A stretch of DNA of 64,000 nt from Tridacna crocea (GCA_943736015.1 OX031059.1:19530001-19594000); one strand, 5' to 3'; positions 50,135 to 61,188 are shown, counted from the stretch's first letter. The notes: generated by a model not told the origin, from the sequence alone. A program made the numbers and translations.

Positions 50135-50851
50135 TCACAAAATAAAAGTGGAATGTCTCCTTGGTGCTGAAATATTTATGATTTCCTGATCCGCTATGGC
50201 GCTCCAGGACGATCCCCTCTTATGATGTAAATTTCCGGGAATACCTAAACTTGGAACCGATAACGTGCTTTTGCGTCTTTGCGCCAGCGGTGGAATGGTG
50301 GAAGCTGGCATCAGCTGTGGAGCGAGTGTACCACGTGGTGACCGAGACACATGTGCGTTCATTGGTTGCTTTATACTGTCATTACTGTCAGAACTGTCAT
50401 CCGGGCTGACATACAGAGATATCGACAACTGTCTGGCTTTGCTATCTAGCTGGCGAGTATGCCAATAGTATAGTATGCACAAAAACAGAGCTATTCCAAC
50501 TGCGGCAGCTGGACCAGCTATTATCATAGCCATAGGTAGTTCTCTCTCGCGTTGATTGTGAGAGTTTTTATTTTTATCACTTTGCTTATTTGTTCCATTT
50601 ACACCGTTGCTGGCTTTGTCACTTTCATATGAATTATCACTCAGGAATTCAGAAGTGTTTCCTTTGCGCATGCCCGACTCCGCCCCACCCACAGATCCAT
50701 TTATCACAAGAAGTTTTTTAACACATGTCACATTTCCATCATTGTACTCTACAGTGTCGTTAATCCGCTTTAACTTGAATCCACAAATCAAATTCATGTC
50801 TATGACTGAAAGAAATATAACTAATGAGTAAACAGAGTAATACCTGTCCAT
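50135..50851 (-). CDS. unrecognised type I single-pass membrane protein
   Basis: An intact 238-codon frame, the longest in the window. Residues 1-23 have a hydrophobic core (LVIFLSVI) like a signal peptide. Residues 24-106 are polar, with two cysteines (23, 43) and five N-glycosylation sequons (N31, N40, N51, N65, N85). Residues 107-130 form a clear membrane segment (IIAGPAAAVGIALFLCILYY), followed by a 108-residue basic, serine-rich tail with RRKS (192-195) and RRHS (231-234) kinase-type sites. It ends in FIL, which fits a class II PDZ ligand pattern. The start has purine at -3 and G at +4. Alternatively TTTCTTTCAG at 50806-50815 is an acceptor and the frame from 50805 is the last exon of a larger receptor. 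I do not recognise the family. Confidence 0.6.
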   Translation of the reverse strand: MDRYYSVYSLVIFLSVIDMNLICGFKLKRINDTVEYNDGNVTCVKKLLVINGSVGGAESGMRKGNTSEFLSDNSYESDKASNGVNGTNKQSDKNKNSHNQRERELPMAMIIAGPAAAVGIALFLCILYYWHTRQLDSKARQLSISLYVSPDDSSDSNDSIKQPMNAHVSRSPRGTLAPQLMPASTIPPLAQRRKSTLSVPSLGIPGNLHHKRGSSWSAIADQEIINISAPRRHSTFIL

Positions 50852-51427
50852 TCTTTGTATAAATACATGGGAAACATACGTGAAGTCTTTGTGCGAGGAA
50901 ATCTAAAAGATTATGAAGGTTTAATTGGTTTTCTTAATTGGAGATATCCATCATTTAATGTAACTTCAGCGTTACATTCGGTTTATGAGTCTCTTTATCC
51001 CCGATAGAGCCAATAAACAACAAACTTACACAGCAACTGACAACACTTAGGGCCTGCATGACCACCTAACTCAAAAGATTCCCATATTTACAGATGGTAG
51101 TTTGATGACATCTTGTCTTTTTCTTCCATGTGTGCAGTTGTTAATTATTTGGCGGTTTTTAAGCTGTATGGATTCTGTCCGAAATAAGGTTGTCTCTACA
51201 CACTTTACGGACGGTGTGCATTATGGGCGTTACGCCCTTTCATATGTCAAATGTCCTCAGAGTATATCAAAAAGTTATTTTCTCCACTCAAAAAGCCATT
51301 ACGTCACTAGGAAAGCGAACTTCTGTATCCAAGGCTGCATTCAATTTGTGGTGTCCCTGAAACATAAGATGAAAGTCATAATGATACGATCAGTGCCTAT
51401 GGGAAAAAATAGAATATTGCATCAGAC
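50852..51427. other. flank of the membrane protein gene, nothing recognised
   Basis: A TATAAATA on the minus strand is only 7 bases above the start codon and too close to act as its TATA box. The 139-codon plus frame from 51102 runs into a family E element. Confidence 0.45.
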
Positions 51428-51595
51428 TGAGCCATGTACTGGCAATAGCGAGCTCTGTGTATTTGCAAAAAGTATCAACCCATGTCAGCCTGCGCAGTCC
51501 GCGCAGGCTGACATGAGTTGAAACTTTTTGCTAATTATAAAATTTCCATGGGAGCTTAATGCATCTCCGTGATGGATTGTGCCAATTAAGCCATC
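51428..51595. mobile_element. family E MITE
   Basis: GAGCCATGTACTGGCAATAG, hairpin GTCAGCCTGCGCAGTCC / GCGCAGGCTGAC, then CTTAATGCATCTCCGTGATG. Confidence 0.72.
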
Positions 51596-51627
51596 ATAGT
51601 ATTATTCAAGCGCCGATCCAAATATCT

Positions 51628-51642
51628 TTCGGGGGGGGGGGG
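51628..51642 (+). repeat. poly-G tract
   Basis: About 13 G before TCCTACC. Confidence 0.8.
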
Positions 51643-51986
51643 TCCTACCGAAAACGCACTCGTCTTATTACACGATACTTTGGTTTCCGGATTTCAGTGG
51701 ATGTAAGCCGTTTACAAGCAAAGTCAACGTTTCCAGTTCTAACCATGAGGAAGTCTCCACATTTAGAACCTTTTTTTTTTTAAATTATGACTGTATTTTA
51801 CATAAATGCTGTGCAATATCAAACCAGTACCATTTCACGAATCCGGCAACCGCATTTTTGCCAAAATTCCAGGGGGATCCGGACCCCCGGTCCCCCCTCT
51901 GGATCCGCCCGTGTTATTAGTCTATAAATTCTATTTTGCGTAACAACTGACTGAATGGGTTTCCCTTGTAAGGATTGGAAACCCAA

Positions 51987-52380
51987 ATGGGATTCGTGTA
52001 ACATCGCTTTTAGTTATCGAAAAAAATGCACAGCTTCGGCTACAGCTCGGATAATCTTTTAATTCATTACCAAAAGACAATATTTTAGGTTTGTCCAAAT
52101 TAAAAGCATTTGCAGACCACAAAGTAAAAGTGACTGAAAATCTGGAATTTGTTTTGTGAAGGGTAGAAAACATTGTGGAAAAGGGGGAAAATGCTGGTAC
52201 CAGCATTTTCTCCTTTTCCCACAATGTTTTCTAAAGGCTTCTCTCCTGGGGTCATCAAAAGTAGGGATTGTGTGGTAATGGATTAACTGATGCGGAGATT
52301 ACGACTAACCCGAGTCCTAGCGGAATCCGTGCATTTCTTCTTTTTTTCGGCGACGAAATGCGATGTAACACGAATCCCAT
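51987..52380. mobile_element. family S MITE with nested family A
   Basis: Ends ATGGGATTCGTGTAACATCG in both directions. The centre holds the family A copy at 52059-52286. Confidence 0.8.
52059..52286 (-). mobile_element. family A nested in family S
   Basis: Reverse, TTAA at both ends. The loop is a shortened TGCTGGTACCAGCA, giving a perfect even palindrome. Confidence 0.85.
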
Positions 52381-52925
52381 TAGGATGTCATATTCTCAAT
52401 AGTGTATATTTGGTCAAAGTTCGAAATAAATAACGATAGAGCTATGTGAAAATGTCCGTTTCCGCGCGACGCAGAAGCGTACAGACGCAAACATAGACAT
52501 GGCTGTGACCGACACTACCTCCAGTTTTCATGAAAAATGTGATTCAGGATTCTGAAATACACTCTGTGCAGTTCGCAAATTCAAAACTGATGGCTCGAAT
52601 GGGATTCCGTAGTACAATAAAAGATGTTTGCACTTTACTTATCTCTCAAACGCTTTATAGGAATAGCATCCGCGAGTCCATGTCAAATAATATCCGGCGT
52701 AGGTCTGCAGTATCTGGAAGTGATCTACGATATATTTTTATAAGTCACGTGACTATGATTGAACTCCGGGTGAACTTTAAATTACAGATCTATGTACCGG
52801 GTATATCGCAGCCTGTCTGCCTGCCAAATGCTTCAGCGTTTATGATGGTATCCCTCTTTATTCTACAGCATTCAAATCAGAAAAGAAATCAATCATGGTT
52901 TAGAACCTGCCTTTTCTATTTTAGC
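52381..52925. other. nothing recognised
   Basis: The plus frame 52530-52931 (133 codons) has no recognised domain, signal or splice context. Confidence 0.45.
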
Positions 52926-53140
52926 CTTTAACCTGCTATGTAAGTCAAATGAAATTTTTCAGGCAATAGGTAACGAGGAGTTATTATCTTCCTTCCCCAC
53001 CCCCCACTCCTCCAAAAAGAAGAAGAAGAAAAAAAACTTTGAAGTAGCTGTGTAGATCAAAGATCAGACTGTACGTCTGTGCAGTCTGATCTTTAATCAA
53101 CTTCGTCCGGAAAAGATCCACATGTCTTGCTTAGCAACCA
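52926..53140 (-). mobile_element. family B
   Basis: TTTAACCTGCTATGTAAGTC at the left, hairpin TAGATCAAAGATCAGACTGT / GTGCAGTCTGATCTTTAATC. Confidence 0.68.
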
Positions 53141-53439
53141 CCGGGCAACATAGGACCCTGCGGTCAGTAAAAAGGGAGAGGTTGCGAGCAGAATGAATTT
53201 CATGTATAACCTCGACAAGAAATATGGCCTTCGCCAAAATGTTATTTAACTCCTGCACATACAGTTTCCATTGACCTTCCTACTATAAGGTCTTTTGACT
53301 CCAAAACTCTTGAAGTTTATTAATTGATTTAATGTTGTTCTATGCAGCTTTAAAATTCAGTGATATCATGATAAAAGCTCAATTTCTTTTATCCGTACTT
53401 GGCTAGTAGTGCTTTATCCAAAAGGACACTCAAACGAAA

Positions 53440-53520
53440 AGCCCATGACCAAGGAAATGGATCGAACCAAAGACTATTAGATCGGTACTTACCCTTACCG
53501 CTGAGCAATGAAATGCCACA
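53440..53520 (-). repeat. tRNA-like SINE head
   Basis: On the minus strand TTGCTCAGCGGTAAGGGTAA (box A-like) and TTTGGTTCGATCC (box B-like). Confidence 0.5.
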
Positions 53521-53567
53521 TTACGATTAAGAGCAGCAAGGAAGACAGACTACTTAGAACATAATTA

Positions 53568-53738
53568 TTAACTCTAATCAAACTACAAAATGATATTAAA
53601 CATGTCGAAATCGAAAACATTTGGAGGCCATAAAATAAATGTGACTCAATATGTGACATTTGTGTCAGAAAGCATTGTGGAAAAGGGAGATGGTACTAGT
53701 TACCAGTATTCTCTCCTTTTCAATAATATTTTCAAACC
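53568..53738 (-). mobile_element. family A truncated by a microsatellite
   Basis: Reverse. Left TTAA and hairpin GGTACTAGTTACCAGTAT are present. The right third is replaced by (CT)n. Confidence 0.7.
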
Positions 53739-53739
53739 C

Positions 53740-53823
<84 letters not shown>

Positions 53824-53868
53824 CCTGCCTCTCTCTTTCTCTATTTCTCCTTTTCCATTTTTTTTTTT

Positions 53869-53930
<62 letters not shown>

Positions 53931-53932
53931 AG
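53738..53932 (+). repeat. (CT)n microsatellite
   Basis: Two long CT runs (about 53741-53820 and 53876-53930) with a T-rich interruption. All frames over it are artefacts. Confidence 0.95.
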
Positions 53933-54026
53933 AGTCGTTTAAACTCGAATTGAATTGAGTGGTACTGTGTTAGAGTGTTAGAGCTTAGGATATAATCAAT
54001 TAATCTCTCAGGAACACTTTCCGTGC

Positions 54027-54105
54027 AATGGGTGTATTCACTATCCTTTTGAGGGTAGTGTAGATCAAGATTAGACCATTCTTGGATCTACATCTTCCGC
54101 CCATA
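54027..54105 (+). repeat. family B fragment
   Basis: TAGTGTAGATCAAGATTAGA and CTTGGATCTACATCTTCC. Confidence 0.55.
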
Positions 54106-54220
54106 TAATTATACTGTATTCTAATTTACTATCTTAAAAGCCTTATCCGGTTTTTACGATAGAATCGTACTTCAGCCTCTTACAAACAAAAATCAAATTC
54201 ATTTATTTCGAAACGAAAAG

Positions 54221-54445
54221 TTAACCCTTAAAACTGCTTACTAAATAGAACGAAGATTTCCATCCAATAATATATACAGTATTATATATAAAATTATATA
54301 GAAACAGTGCAATTAAAAAGTTCTTGTTGCTAAAAAACCCCGTAGCGGACAGTGAAGATCCAAGACCAAACTCCAGCTTTTGTGCAGTCTTATCTTGATC
54401 TACTTTGTCCGTAAAATCGCCTCGAGTCGAGCTCACCAGAGTTAA
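54221..54445 (-). mobile_element. family B, full length with TTAA ends
   Basis: TTAACCCTTAAAACTGCTTA to CCAGAGTTAA. Hairpin at about 54345-54410. Confidence 0.75.
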
Positions 54446-54455
54446 ATGGAATCCT

Positions 54456-54690
54456 GGTCCTTTACAAAACAACCCCGTGTTTTGATGACCCCGAGAGAAA
54501 AAGGTTTCAAAGACGTTGTGGGAAAAGGAGAAAGTGCATTTCATCCTCTCCCATAGTGTTTTCTCTCCCCTTCTCTCTCTTTTATCAATGGCAAATTTCT
54601 ATGTATATAAACTTTGTGACCGGTTTTCTATTTGGTCAAGTCTGAAATTTTGTCCAAAGGAGATAAAGGAGAGAGTCTGTTTTAAGTTTG
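54456..54690 (+). mobile_element. decayed family A
   Basis: Forward (CCTTTACAAAACAACCCCGT). The hairpin centre is deleted (GGAGAAAGTGCATTTCATCC). Confidence 0.6.
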
Positions 54691-54762
54691 CGTTAATGAG
54701 AGACGCTGTTTACAGGACTTATGCATTATAACTGCGGCCGATCTTAACCTTTCGAAGATTGT

Positions 54763-54995
54763 TTAACTTTTTCACAAACGACAAAATTTAGACTTTCAAT
54801 TTATAAAAAAAATCTGTTGACGACAAATTCAAAATTGGTACAACTGACAATGATATCTCTGATAGGGAAGAAAACATTGTGGGAAAAGGAGAAAATGCTG
54901 GTTACCAGCATTTTCTCCTTTTCAAACAATGTTTTCAAAAGCCTTCTTTCCAAGGGTCGTCCATGAAAACCAGGGATTGTTTGGTAAAGTATTAA
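54763..54995 (-). mobile_element. family A TTAA MITE
   Basis: Reverse, TTAA at both ends, hairpin near-perfect except the outer right arm (TTTTCAAACAATG). Confidence 0.83.
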
Positions 54996-55204
54996 TCCTA
55001 TTCAAAACAGTTCTGTACTTTTATGATCTTAACAAAGACGTTTTTCAAAAACAGCGTTGGAAAAGGAGAAACTGCTGGTAGCTAGGATTTTTTACTTTTC
55101 CCACGATATTTTCTAACCTTTTAGTAGACAAATTACACCATTAATCACGTGTTTTTGTCGTCTGCAAATACAGTCTACGAATATGATTGTGTGGGAAAGC
55201 AGTT
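54996..55204 (+). mobile_element. decayed family A, tail-to-tail with the previous copy
   Basis: Forward. GCTGGTAGCTAGGATTTTTT hairpin remnant and TTTTTGTCGTCTGCAAATAC. Confidence 0.55.
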
Positions 55205-55344
55205 AGTTGCCTTTGAACATTTTTGTGCGAATGATTGTTAAAAGAAACTCCAGGAAAGCGTGGACAGGTGCACTGACCACCGCCATATAACTTAGAACAT
55301 GTGGAAAAACGGCGTTAAACAACCCTACAACAATTAAGTCAAGA

Positions 55345-55407
55345 TGTCGTCTGCAAATGCTTTCAATACGGGAGAGTCTTAATTTTTGTCGTCTGGTAAA
55401 GAATTAA
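55345..55407 (+). mobile_element. family A right-end fragment
   Basis: GTCGTCTGCAAATGCTTTC to CTGGTAAAGAATTAA. Confidence 0.65.
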
Positions 55408-55496
55408 AATTTCCATGTGATGCGATAAATCTGGATTAAACATACGGTTTATTCATTGATCGTTTCCATGATTTTTTACTTTCTTTGAAGTGAAGC

Positions 55497-55612
55497 ATTT
55501 TTACGACATTCATTAAAAATGAAAAGCAATCTCAGCATTTTTACGACAACCATTAAAATGCAAAGCAACAAGTATTTTTACGACAACCATTAAATTGTAA
55601 AGCAACACATGA
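55497..55612 (+). repeat. three-copy tandem repeat, ~40 bp
   Basis: TTTTTACGACAACCATTAAA with GCAAAGCAACA-like sequence, repeated three times with changes. Confidence 0.7.
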
Positions 55613-55797
55613 CAGAAAATATCGTTTTTTGCGAATTTTGATTTATCGATGCAAGAAAACGTAGAAACATTATGCAAAATGCCAAAAGTCATCCTCCTAC
55701 GCTACATCAACTCTTTACCAGAGCTCCAGATAGAAAGAGGGGGGGGGGGATTTTGATTTCTAAATTGAAAATTTTGATTGTTCTCCATTAACCCTTT

Positions 55798-56013
55798 CCC
55801 AAAGGACAAGCTTTTGGACTAGACCAAATTGAAAGCATTTGCAGACGACAATTCAACTCTTGCCGAAAAAATTATTTCTGTCTATGATAGGGTAGAAAAC
55901 ATTGTGGGAAAAGGAGAAAATGCTGGTTACCAGCATTTTCTCCTTTTCCTACAATGTTTTCAAAAGGCTATTCTAGACCCGTAAAAAACAGGGATTGTTT
56001 GGGAAAGGGTTAA
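55798..56013 (-). mobile_element. family A, A3 subtype
   Basis: Reverse, TTAA at both ends, near-perfect hairpin. Shares ATTTCTGTCTATGATAGGG with the copies at 24519 and 26237. Confidence 0.87.
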
Positions 56014-56125
56014 ACCCTATGTTGTGGGTACATTAGAATCGTCTCATCGTTGTGCGATAAGGAGACATTTTTCTCCAGAAATAACAATACCTTTTTTTTT
56101 TTTATAGCAAGTAACATTATGAAGA

Positions 56126-56275
56126 TGGGCATTCGGGCATTTGCGTAAGTTTCGTATCAGCCTGCACAAGCCGCCTACGCCAATCCGAAACGACCCTTAC
56201 CGTTTTTCTGTAACTCTTTGTTTTGTGCAAGTCTACCGTAGCACAAAGTCTATTATTATACTGCAAAGAAAATTC
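56126..56275. mobile_element. family F fragment
   Basis: CATTCGGGCATTTGCGTAAG and CAGCCTGCACAAGCCGCC, left half only. Confidence 0.6.
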
Positions 56276-56556
56276 TTGTGATCTGATTGTTTAACATGCC
56301 GGGAACATACATATCATGTATCCTGGCAAAAACTCGAAAAGCCAGTTTTCCTTTTGAGTGCCCCGTAAACATCACTACACTTGCAACACAACGTCCAAAA
56401 TGGCGGCGTCGATCGACCACCAGACTGCATGGTTTAGTGACGTCGGTTTCCAGTGACGTCAGTTTTCATTGAAATGGGGCACTCAGGAATTCGTATCTCG
56501 TCAGCATACTCAATTGGTGAGATTATAAAACAGGTAAATTTCGTTTCACGTGCTTT

Positions 56557-57107
56557 AAAGGTGGCCCTTCAGATTTTGGGACGAAAATTTTACAAAAGTG
56601 CAAAAAAAATCATCCTTATACTCCCAAAGCCTTTTAATTTTCATTTATAAAACCCCAGTAGTCGAAAACCGTCCGACAACACGAGAAATTAGAGATTTAC
56701 TACGGTCCAGGTTGACACCAACGGGAGACACATTCTATTTTTAGATGATCAATTCGCTCATTTACTTACAAGAATACACAGAAGAAGCTTCAAACATAAC
56801 GTCCGAAGAAGACAGTATGGAAAATAATTATTACATGTTTCTTATGATAGGGAATTTAAGGGTTATGAGTCACGTGCCAGTCACTTGACTTTCCCACAAT
56901 GGTTTATTGATTTTTGGCGCGAAATCTAAAAATAGCTTGAGAAGGCTACGTAGCCTTTTAAGGGAATACCACCAAACAAAAATTTTTTTTGTAATTTTAT
57001 GAATCTTAATTATTGATGATTTGTATTATTTTTTCATATGATTTTCGGTGATATAAATAATTTTTAATATGGTGAGATTTGAAAATTCTAAATACCCTCC
57101 TTTAAAA
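56557..57107 (-). mobile_element. family H element
   Basis: AAAGGTGGCCCTTCAGA to TCTAAATACCCTCCTTT. Collinear with the copy at 39463, so both ends of the family are defined by three copies. Confidence 0.83.
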
Positions 57108-57124
57108 ACAAGCCAATTACAATA

Positions 57125-57160
57125 GCTCGAATGTAAGTATTTCAGCAGGATAAGGGTTAA
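57125..57160. repeat. family B right-end fragment
   Basis: TTTCAGCAGGATAAGGGTTAA beside the family H copy. Confidence 0.55.
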
Positions 57161-57280
57161 GAAAACGTGTAAATGCATCTCACTGTTGTTGTTAGAGACT
57201 TCAGTTAGGATCGTACACACCCTGATGTTTTATTTAGATTCTCTTATCAATGTTATTCATATCATAAATAATAGGTTACA

Positions 57281-57332
57281 AATCTCTCTCTCTCTCTCTC
57301 TCTCTCTTGTCTCTGTCTATGTCTCTTGTCTG

Positions 57333-57372
<40 letters not shown>
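57281..57372 (+). repeat. (CT)n microsatellite
   Basis: CT runs with a TGTCTATGTCTCTTG interruption. Confidence 0.93.
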
Positions 57373-57377
<5 letters not shown>

Positions 57378-57454
57378 TAAATCCATTTCTTTGCAAACAA
57401 ATGAAAGAAATACAAAGCTTAAATCAAACTCATTTCTTTTCTCTCGACATAAAC

Positions 57455-57570
57455 GAGAGGGGAAAATATCTCCTGATCAGACGGTGTTGATCTAAGATCA
57501 AACTGCTCGCCCTGTGCAGTATGATATTGTCCGCAAAAAGTCAATGATTCATACTGAGAACCCTAAGAGG
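57455..57570 (+). repeat. family B fragment with hairpin
   Basis: GACGGTGTTGATCTAAGATC and GTGCAGTATGATATTGTCCG. Confidence 0.6.
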
Positions 57571-57594
57571 CAAAAATTCAACCAAAATGAGAAC

Positions 57595-57796
57595 CAGGGT
57601 CCGTATCTATCAACCATTCTTAAGAATATAATTAGTCTTATCCTTCAGAACTTCGTCAGTGTGAAAGTAACAGAACTTCTGATTGGCTAAACCGTATGGT
57701 TTAGCTAATCAGAAGTTTTGTTACTTTCGCTGTCAGAAAATCTTGAAGAATAAGACAAAGAACGTTCTGAAGAATTGTTGGTGAATACGGGCCCTG
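57595..57796. mobile_element. family D long palindrome
   Basis: Ends CAGGGTCCGTATCTATC / CAGGGCCCGTATTCACC (right inverted). The centre CTAAACCGTATGGTTTAG differs from the other copies but stays palindromic. Confidence 0.85.
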
Positions 57797-57993
57797 ATGC
57801 CATTTACGAAGGACAAACAGACAAACGTACAACCTGATATCAAAATAGCACAAATAACGTTACATTGATTAATTATAAGCATGTCAACGCACTAGTGTAC
57901 TTCATGATTCATTCGGTTTACAACGCGATGCTGACTTTCAAAAACTTGGGAAGGAAAGTTTTTCGAAAAAAATGCATGAAAGGAAAAAAAAAT

Positions 57994-58212
57994 ACTAACC
58001 CTTCACGAAACAATCCCTGGTTTTACGCATCTGGAAAGGAAGGCTTTTAAAAACATTGTGGGAAAAGGAGAAAATGCTGGTAACCAGCATTTTCTTCTTT
58101 TCCCACAATGTTTTCTATCGTATCCAAGACAGATATCATCATTTGAGCTTCATTTAAATTGTTGACTTCAAGTGCTTTCAATTTGGTCCGGTCCAAAATT
58201 TCATCGCATAGT
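57994..58212 (+). mobile_element. family A TTAA MITE
   Basis: Forward, left CTAACCCTTCACGAAAC. Hairpin near-perfect, right end decayed. Confidence 0.8.
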
Positions 58213-58390
58213 TATGGAACCATCCTAGCAATTTCCTCTGATAACCGACTGGTCCTCGGACAAACAGAAAATTGACCAAAAGCGAAAGGTTTCGGCCTAA
58301 GTCAGCCTGCGCGGACTGCGCAGGCTGACCTGGGTGTATACTTTTCGCAGATGCATTAAACTCCCTTTTCAGAGGGTATTGCTCATATGT
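58213..58390. mobile_element. family E MITE
   Basis: Hairpin GTCAGCCTGCGCGGACTGCG / CAGGCTGAC flanked by AAAAGCGAAAGG and ACTTTTCGCAGATGCATTAA. Confidence 0.72.
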
Positions 58391-58545
58391 ACTTCTCCCT
58401 GTACTGTTCATGTTTTTGCCACTACTTCTTGTAAGTGCCATGTCTCAATATGTTGCACAGAAATAAAAAAGGAAAAAAAAACGCTTTTTCATGCCTAAAA
58501 GTGCAGTTTTATTATATAAGTTAAGACCTCTTCTCCGCAACATAC

Positions 58546-58615
58546 GGCAGACGGTGTAGATTCAGACCAGACTGCACGTTTCGTGCAGTCTGATCTTGAA
58601 TCTACTCCGTCCACC
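58546..58615 (+). repeat. family B hairpin
   Basis: GACGGTGTAGATTCAGACCA ... TGATCTTGAATCTACTCCG. TTCA in the left arm is matched by TGAA in the right. Confidence 0.72.
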
Positions 58616-59170
58616 AAAGCTGTGGATACGGATTTATAAAGGTAATATACTTTTGCACATTTTTAATAGACCAGAAATTTCTTTATGCCTATCTTGAAAT
58701 TATTTGTAGATACTTTTGTTAGTTTCCAGAAAAGGGGGGGGGTAATTATTATCTCTCTTTGTAATGAAAATATAGTGATTTTAGATATATAAATGATAAT
58801 TCTAGAAACGACAAAAAGGGAAAAGTGGTTTGGTTAAAGCCTTACAACAATACTCTTTTTAATCATAGCAAATTTTGGTTAATGTTATTGTGGAAATAGC
58901 TGTTTTCTATTAGGGGTCTACTACGTTACGTTTTAGGTAGCGAAGGGTAAAAATCTCTGTAATCCTATTTCATCACAGATGAATGACTCTTCCCGGTTCT
59001 TGCCAGTTGTAAGTAACATGTTGTATAAATTTTCTACGTTTCAGTGCTTCGTTTGATGTTAACTTCATGACTTTAGACTATCAATCTACTTTGGTTGGGA
59101 AAAAAAATCGCCATTTTCTACGGTCTAACAGTAGGCAACAGCATCGGTCTTTTGTTCTCACTTTTAGATT
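58616..59170. other. nothing recognised
   Basis: A poly-G run lies at about 58734-58742. No gene seen. Confidence 0.5.
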
Positions 59171-59171
59171 G

Positions 59172-59290
59172 ATGTTATATTTAGAGACACATGAAATAAG
59201 ATGGTTATATTTAGAGGCACATAAACTGCGATTGTTATATTTAGAGACACGAGGTTAGAATGTTATGTTTAGAGGCACATGAACTTGGAT
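59172..59290 (+). repeat. four-copy tandem repeat, ~30 bp
   Basis: Units of GTTATATTTAGAGACACATG type. The plus frame across it gives a repeated LYLETH/LYLEAH peptide, which I read as a repeat artefact. Confidence 0.8.
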
Positions 59291-59610
59291 TTCCACTATT
59301 TTTTTTAGTCCTTTCCTGAAGAAAGTTTATATTTAGTTAAGAAAAATAAATAAAAATGAAAACACCGACACGTGAGGAGTTAGAATGGAGAAGTGCACTT
59401 GACACAAGGTAACGCAAGCTTCCAAATGACAGCTCTGAGTGGGAGAAAGCCTCTTCTGGAGCAAAAAGACAAAATATGTGCACACTCTATCTCGTTTTTA
59501 CAAGGGTGCTTTACAAGTTGTCTTTTGTCAATTTGGTAACTGACATATAAACGTACAAATGAGGAATCGATACATTATCTACATCGACGCCAAGAGCTGT
59601 AAATCGATTC

Positions 59611-59811
59611 CTGGGTCTGTATTCACCAACCATTCTTGAGAATATTCTTAGTCTTATTCTCCAAGGTTTTCTAAATTTGTAAGTAACACAAGTTCTGATT
59701 GGCTAAACCGAATGGTTTAGCCAATCAGAAGTTGTGTTACTTACAAATGTATAAAATTTTGCAGAATAAGACTAAGAATATTCTCAAGAATGGTTGGTGA
59801 ATACGAGCCAA
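59611..59811. mobile_element. family D long palindrome with homogenised arms
   Basis: Both arms carry the AGAATATTCTTAGTCTTATT version, unlike the other three copies whose arms differ. The centre is CTAAACCGAATGGTTTAG. Confidence 0.85.
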
Positions 59812-61092
59812 GGATCCCTTGATCACAATGTCCTGTACTGGCTTAGCTAATGAGCTGAGTTAAGGACGCAATACAAGTACATGGGTTTCGAATAGAGTTA
59901 CGTGTATATTATCAGTTATGACGTCATCATTATTATGAGCCAATTAATGCTGATATTTGAGGTTGAAAACTTTTGATCGTAAGCCCAGCACTTGATCAAC
60001 CTGACAATCGGAATGAGTAAATTAATGAGGTGATAAAGTACATATCTGATAAGTACAGATGCATATCCTATAATGACGTCATCTAGTACATGTGTGAGGC
60101 GAATGGAGTCGGAATTGAGCCATCGACTCTAGATTTGAAGCCATGCATCACTCGTCACAACTCGGCCGATTCCTTACCTACATCTATCCTCGTTTTCATT
60201 TGAACTGCCAATTACGTGATCTTATACATGGCGGTGCAACGACGTAAACAACCTCGATGAAGTTATTCACACCTATAATCCACGTTCAAAAATGTCAGCT
60301 GAAATATGTTTAGAAAGATTTTGATGGCAAATTGAAACTCGGGTTTTCATTTCTACGAGAAGCCGTACTTTTTTTAGAGCGGTGAACTGGCGTATTTCCG
60401 GAGATGAAATGTAGAGTGTAGGTGCATATCAAGCTATCAGATACGGCCGATGGATTTGATGGCTACTCATCTCAAGGTATGCCGAATGGTGCTGCATGTT
60501 ACCGACTGAGCTTACGGACAAGGTTGTTTCAGAGAGATAGTGAAGAATATCAGCGGAGAGATACACAATTAGTTATGACGTCAGCATTATATGTCAAGTG
60601 AGACTGGGTCTAGAATCCGCGACCGTGCACCACAAGCCCTGCACGGTACCGATTAAGCCGCAGATCTTGAGTCCGTTTTCTGAACTTCGTATGTACAAAA
60701 TTTGCGTGCGCAGTTTTTGTAAGTAATCACCGAGTCTGAAAACAAGTGAGCCATACTCTGGCAAATGGGGGTTTAATGCATCTCCGTAATCCATCACACC
60801 GTGCAAACCATGGCATACTTATGGATCCATAACAGCAACTTTTTTTGAAAAATCGACTAAATCCTGAGGTAGACCGGTCCTTAGACATGAAGAAAATTGA
60901 TAAATAGCGAAAAAAGTGTCGGCCTAGGTCAGCCTGCGCGTACTGCGCAGGCTGACCTGGGTCGATACTTTTCGCAAATGCACTAATCCTCCTTTTCAAG
61001 GAGCATGGCTCAAGTTTAAATGAACTGCATAATCGAATAATAATTGAATAAATATTTGCATAACTTCATGTCAGCTTTAACCTTTGGGTAAA
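59812..61092. repeat. cluster of SINE-like fragments and one family E
   Basis: A TGACGTCAtcatta-type module occurs at about 59921, 60072 and 60574, each followed by a GAGCC/AATTGAG-like B-box region on the minus strand (for example GGCTCAATTCCGAC at about 60112). A complete family E lies at 60747-61016. The cluster resumes past the element at 61106. Confidence 0.5.
60747..61016. mobile_element. family E MITE, full length
   Basis: From GAGCCATACTCTGGCAAATG to CAAGGAGCATGGCTCAA. Hairpin GTCAGCCTGCGCGTACTGCG / CAGGCTGAC. The borders of the family are clearest here. Confidence 0.78.
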
Positions 61093-61105
61093 GCAAGGAT
61101 TGTAT

Positions 61106-61188
61106 CATCTTCGCAAGCCAAGGATACTAAGGTATACTATAGTACATAACGAACAAAGTGGAGTTAGTATCCTTGACTTGCAAAGATG
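61106..61188. mobile_element. 83-bp family G palindrome with perfect 9-bp target duplication
   Basis: CATCTTCGCAAGCCAAGGAT to CCTTGACTTGCAAAGATG. GGATTGTAT flanks it at 61097-61105 and 61189-61197. Confidence 0.82.

Noticed and set aside
50858-50865. TATA box for the membrane protein gene
   Set aside because: It is 7 bases from the start codon, so transcription from it would begin inside the frame.
53590-53958. Leucine/serine repeat proteins over (CT)n
   Set aside because: Pure microsatellite translation in several frames. The same holds for 57186-57495.
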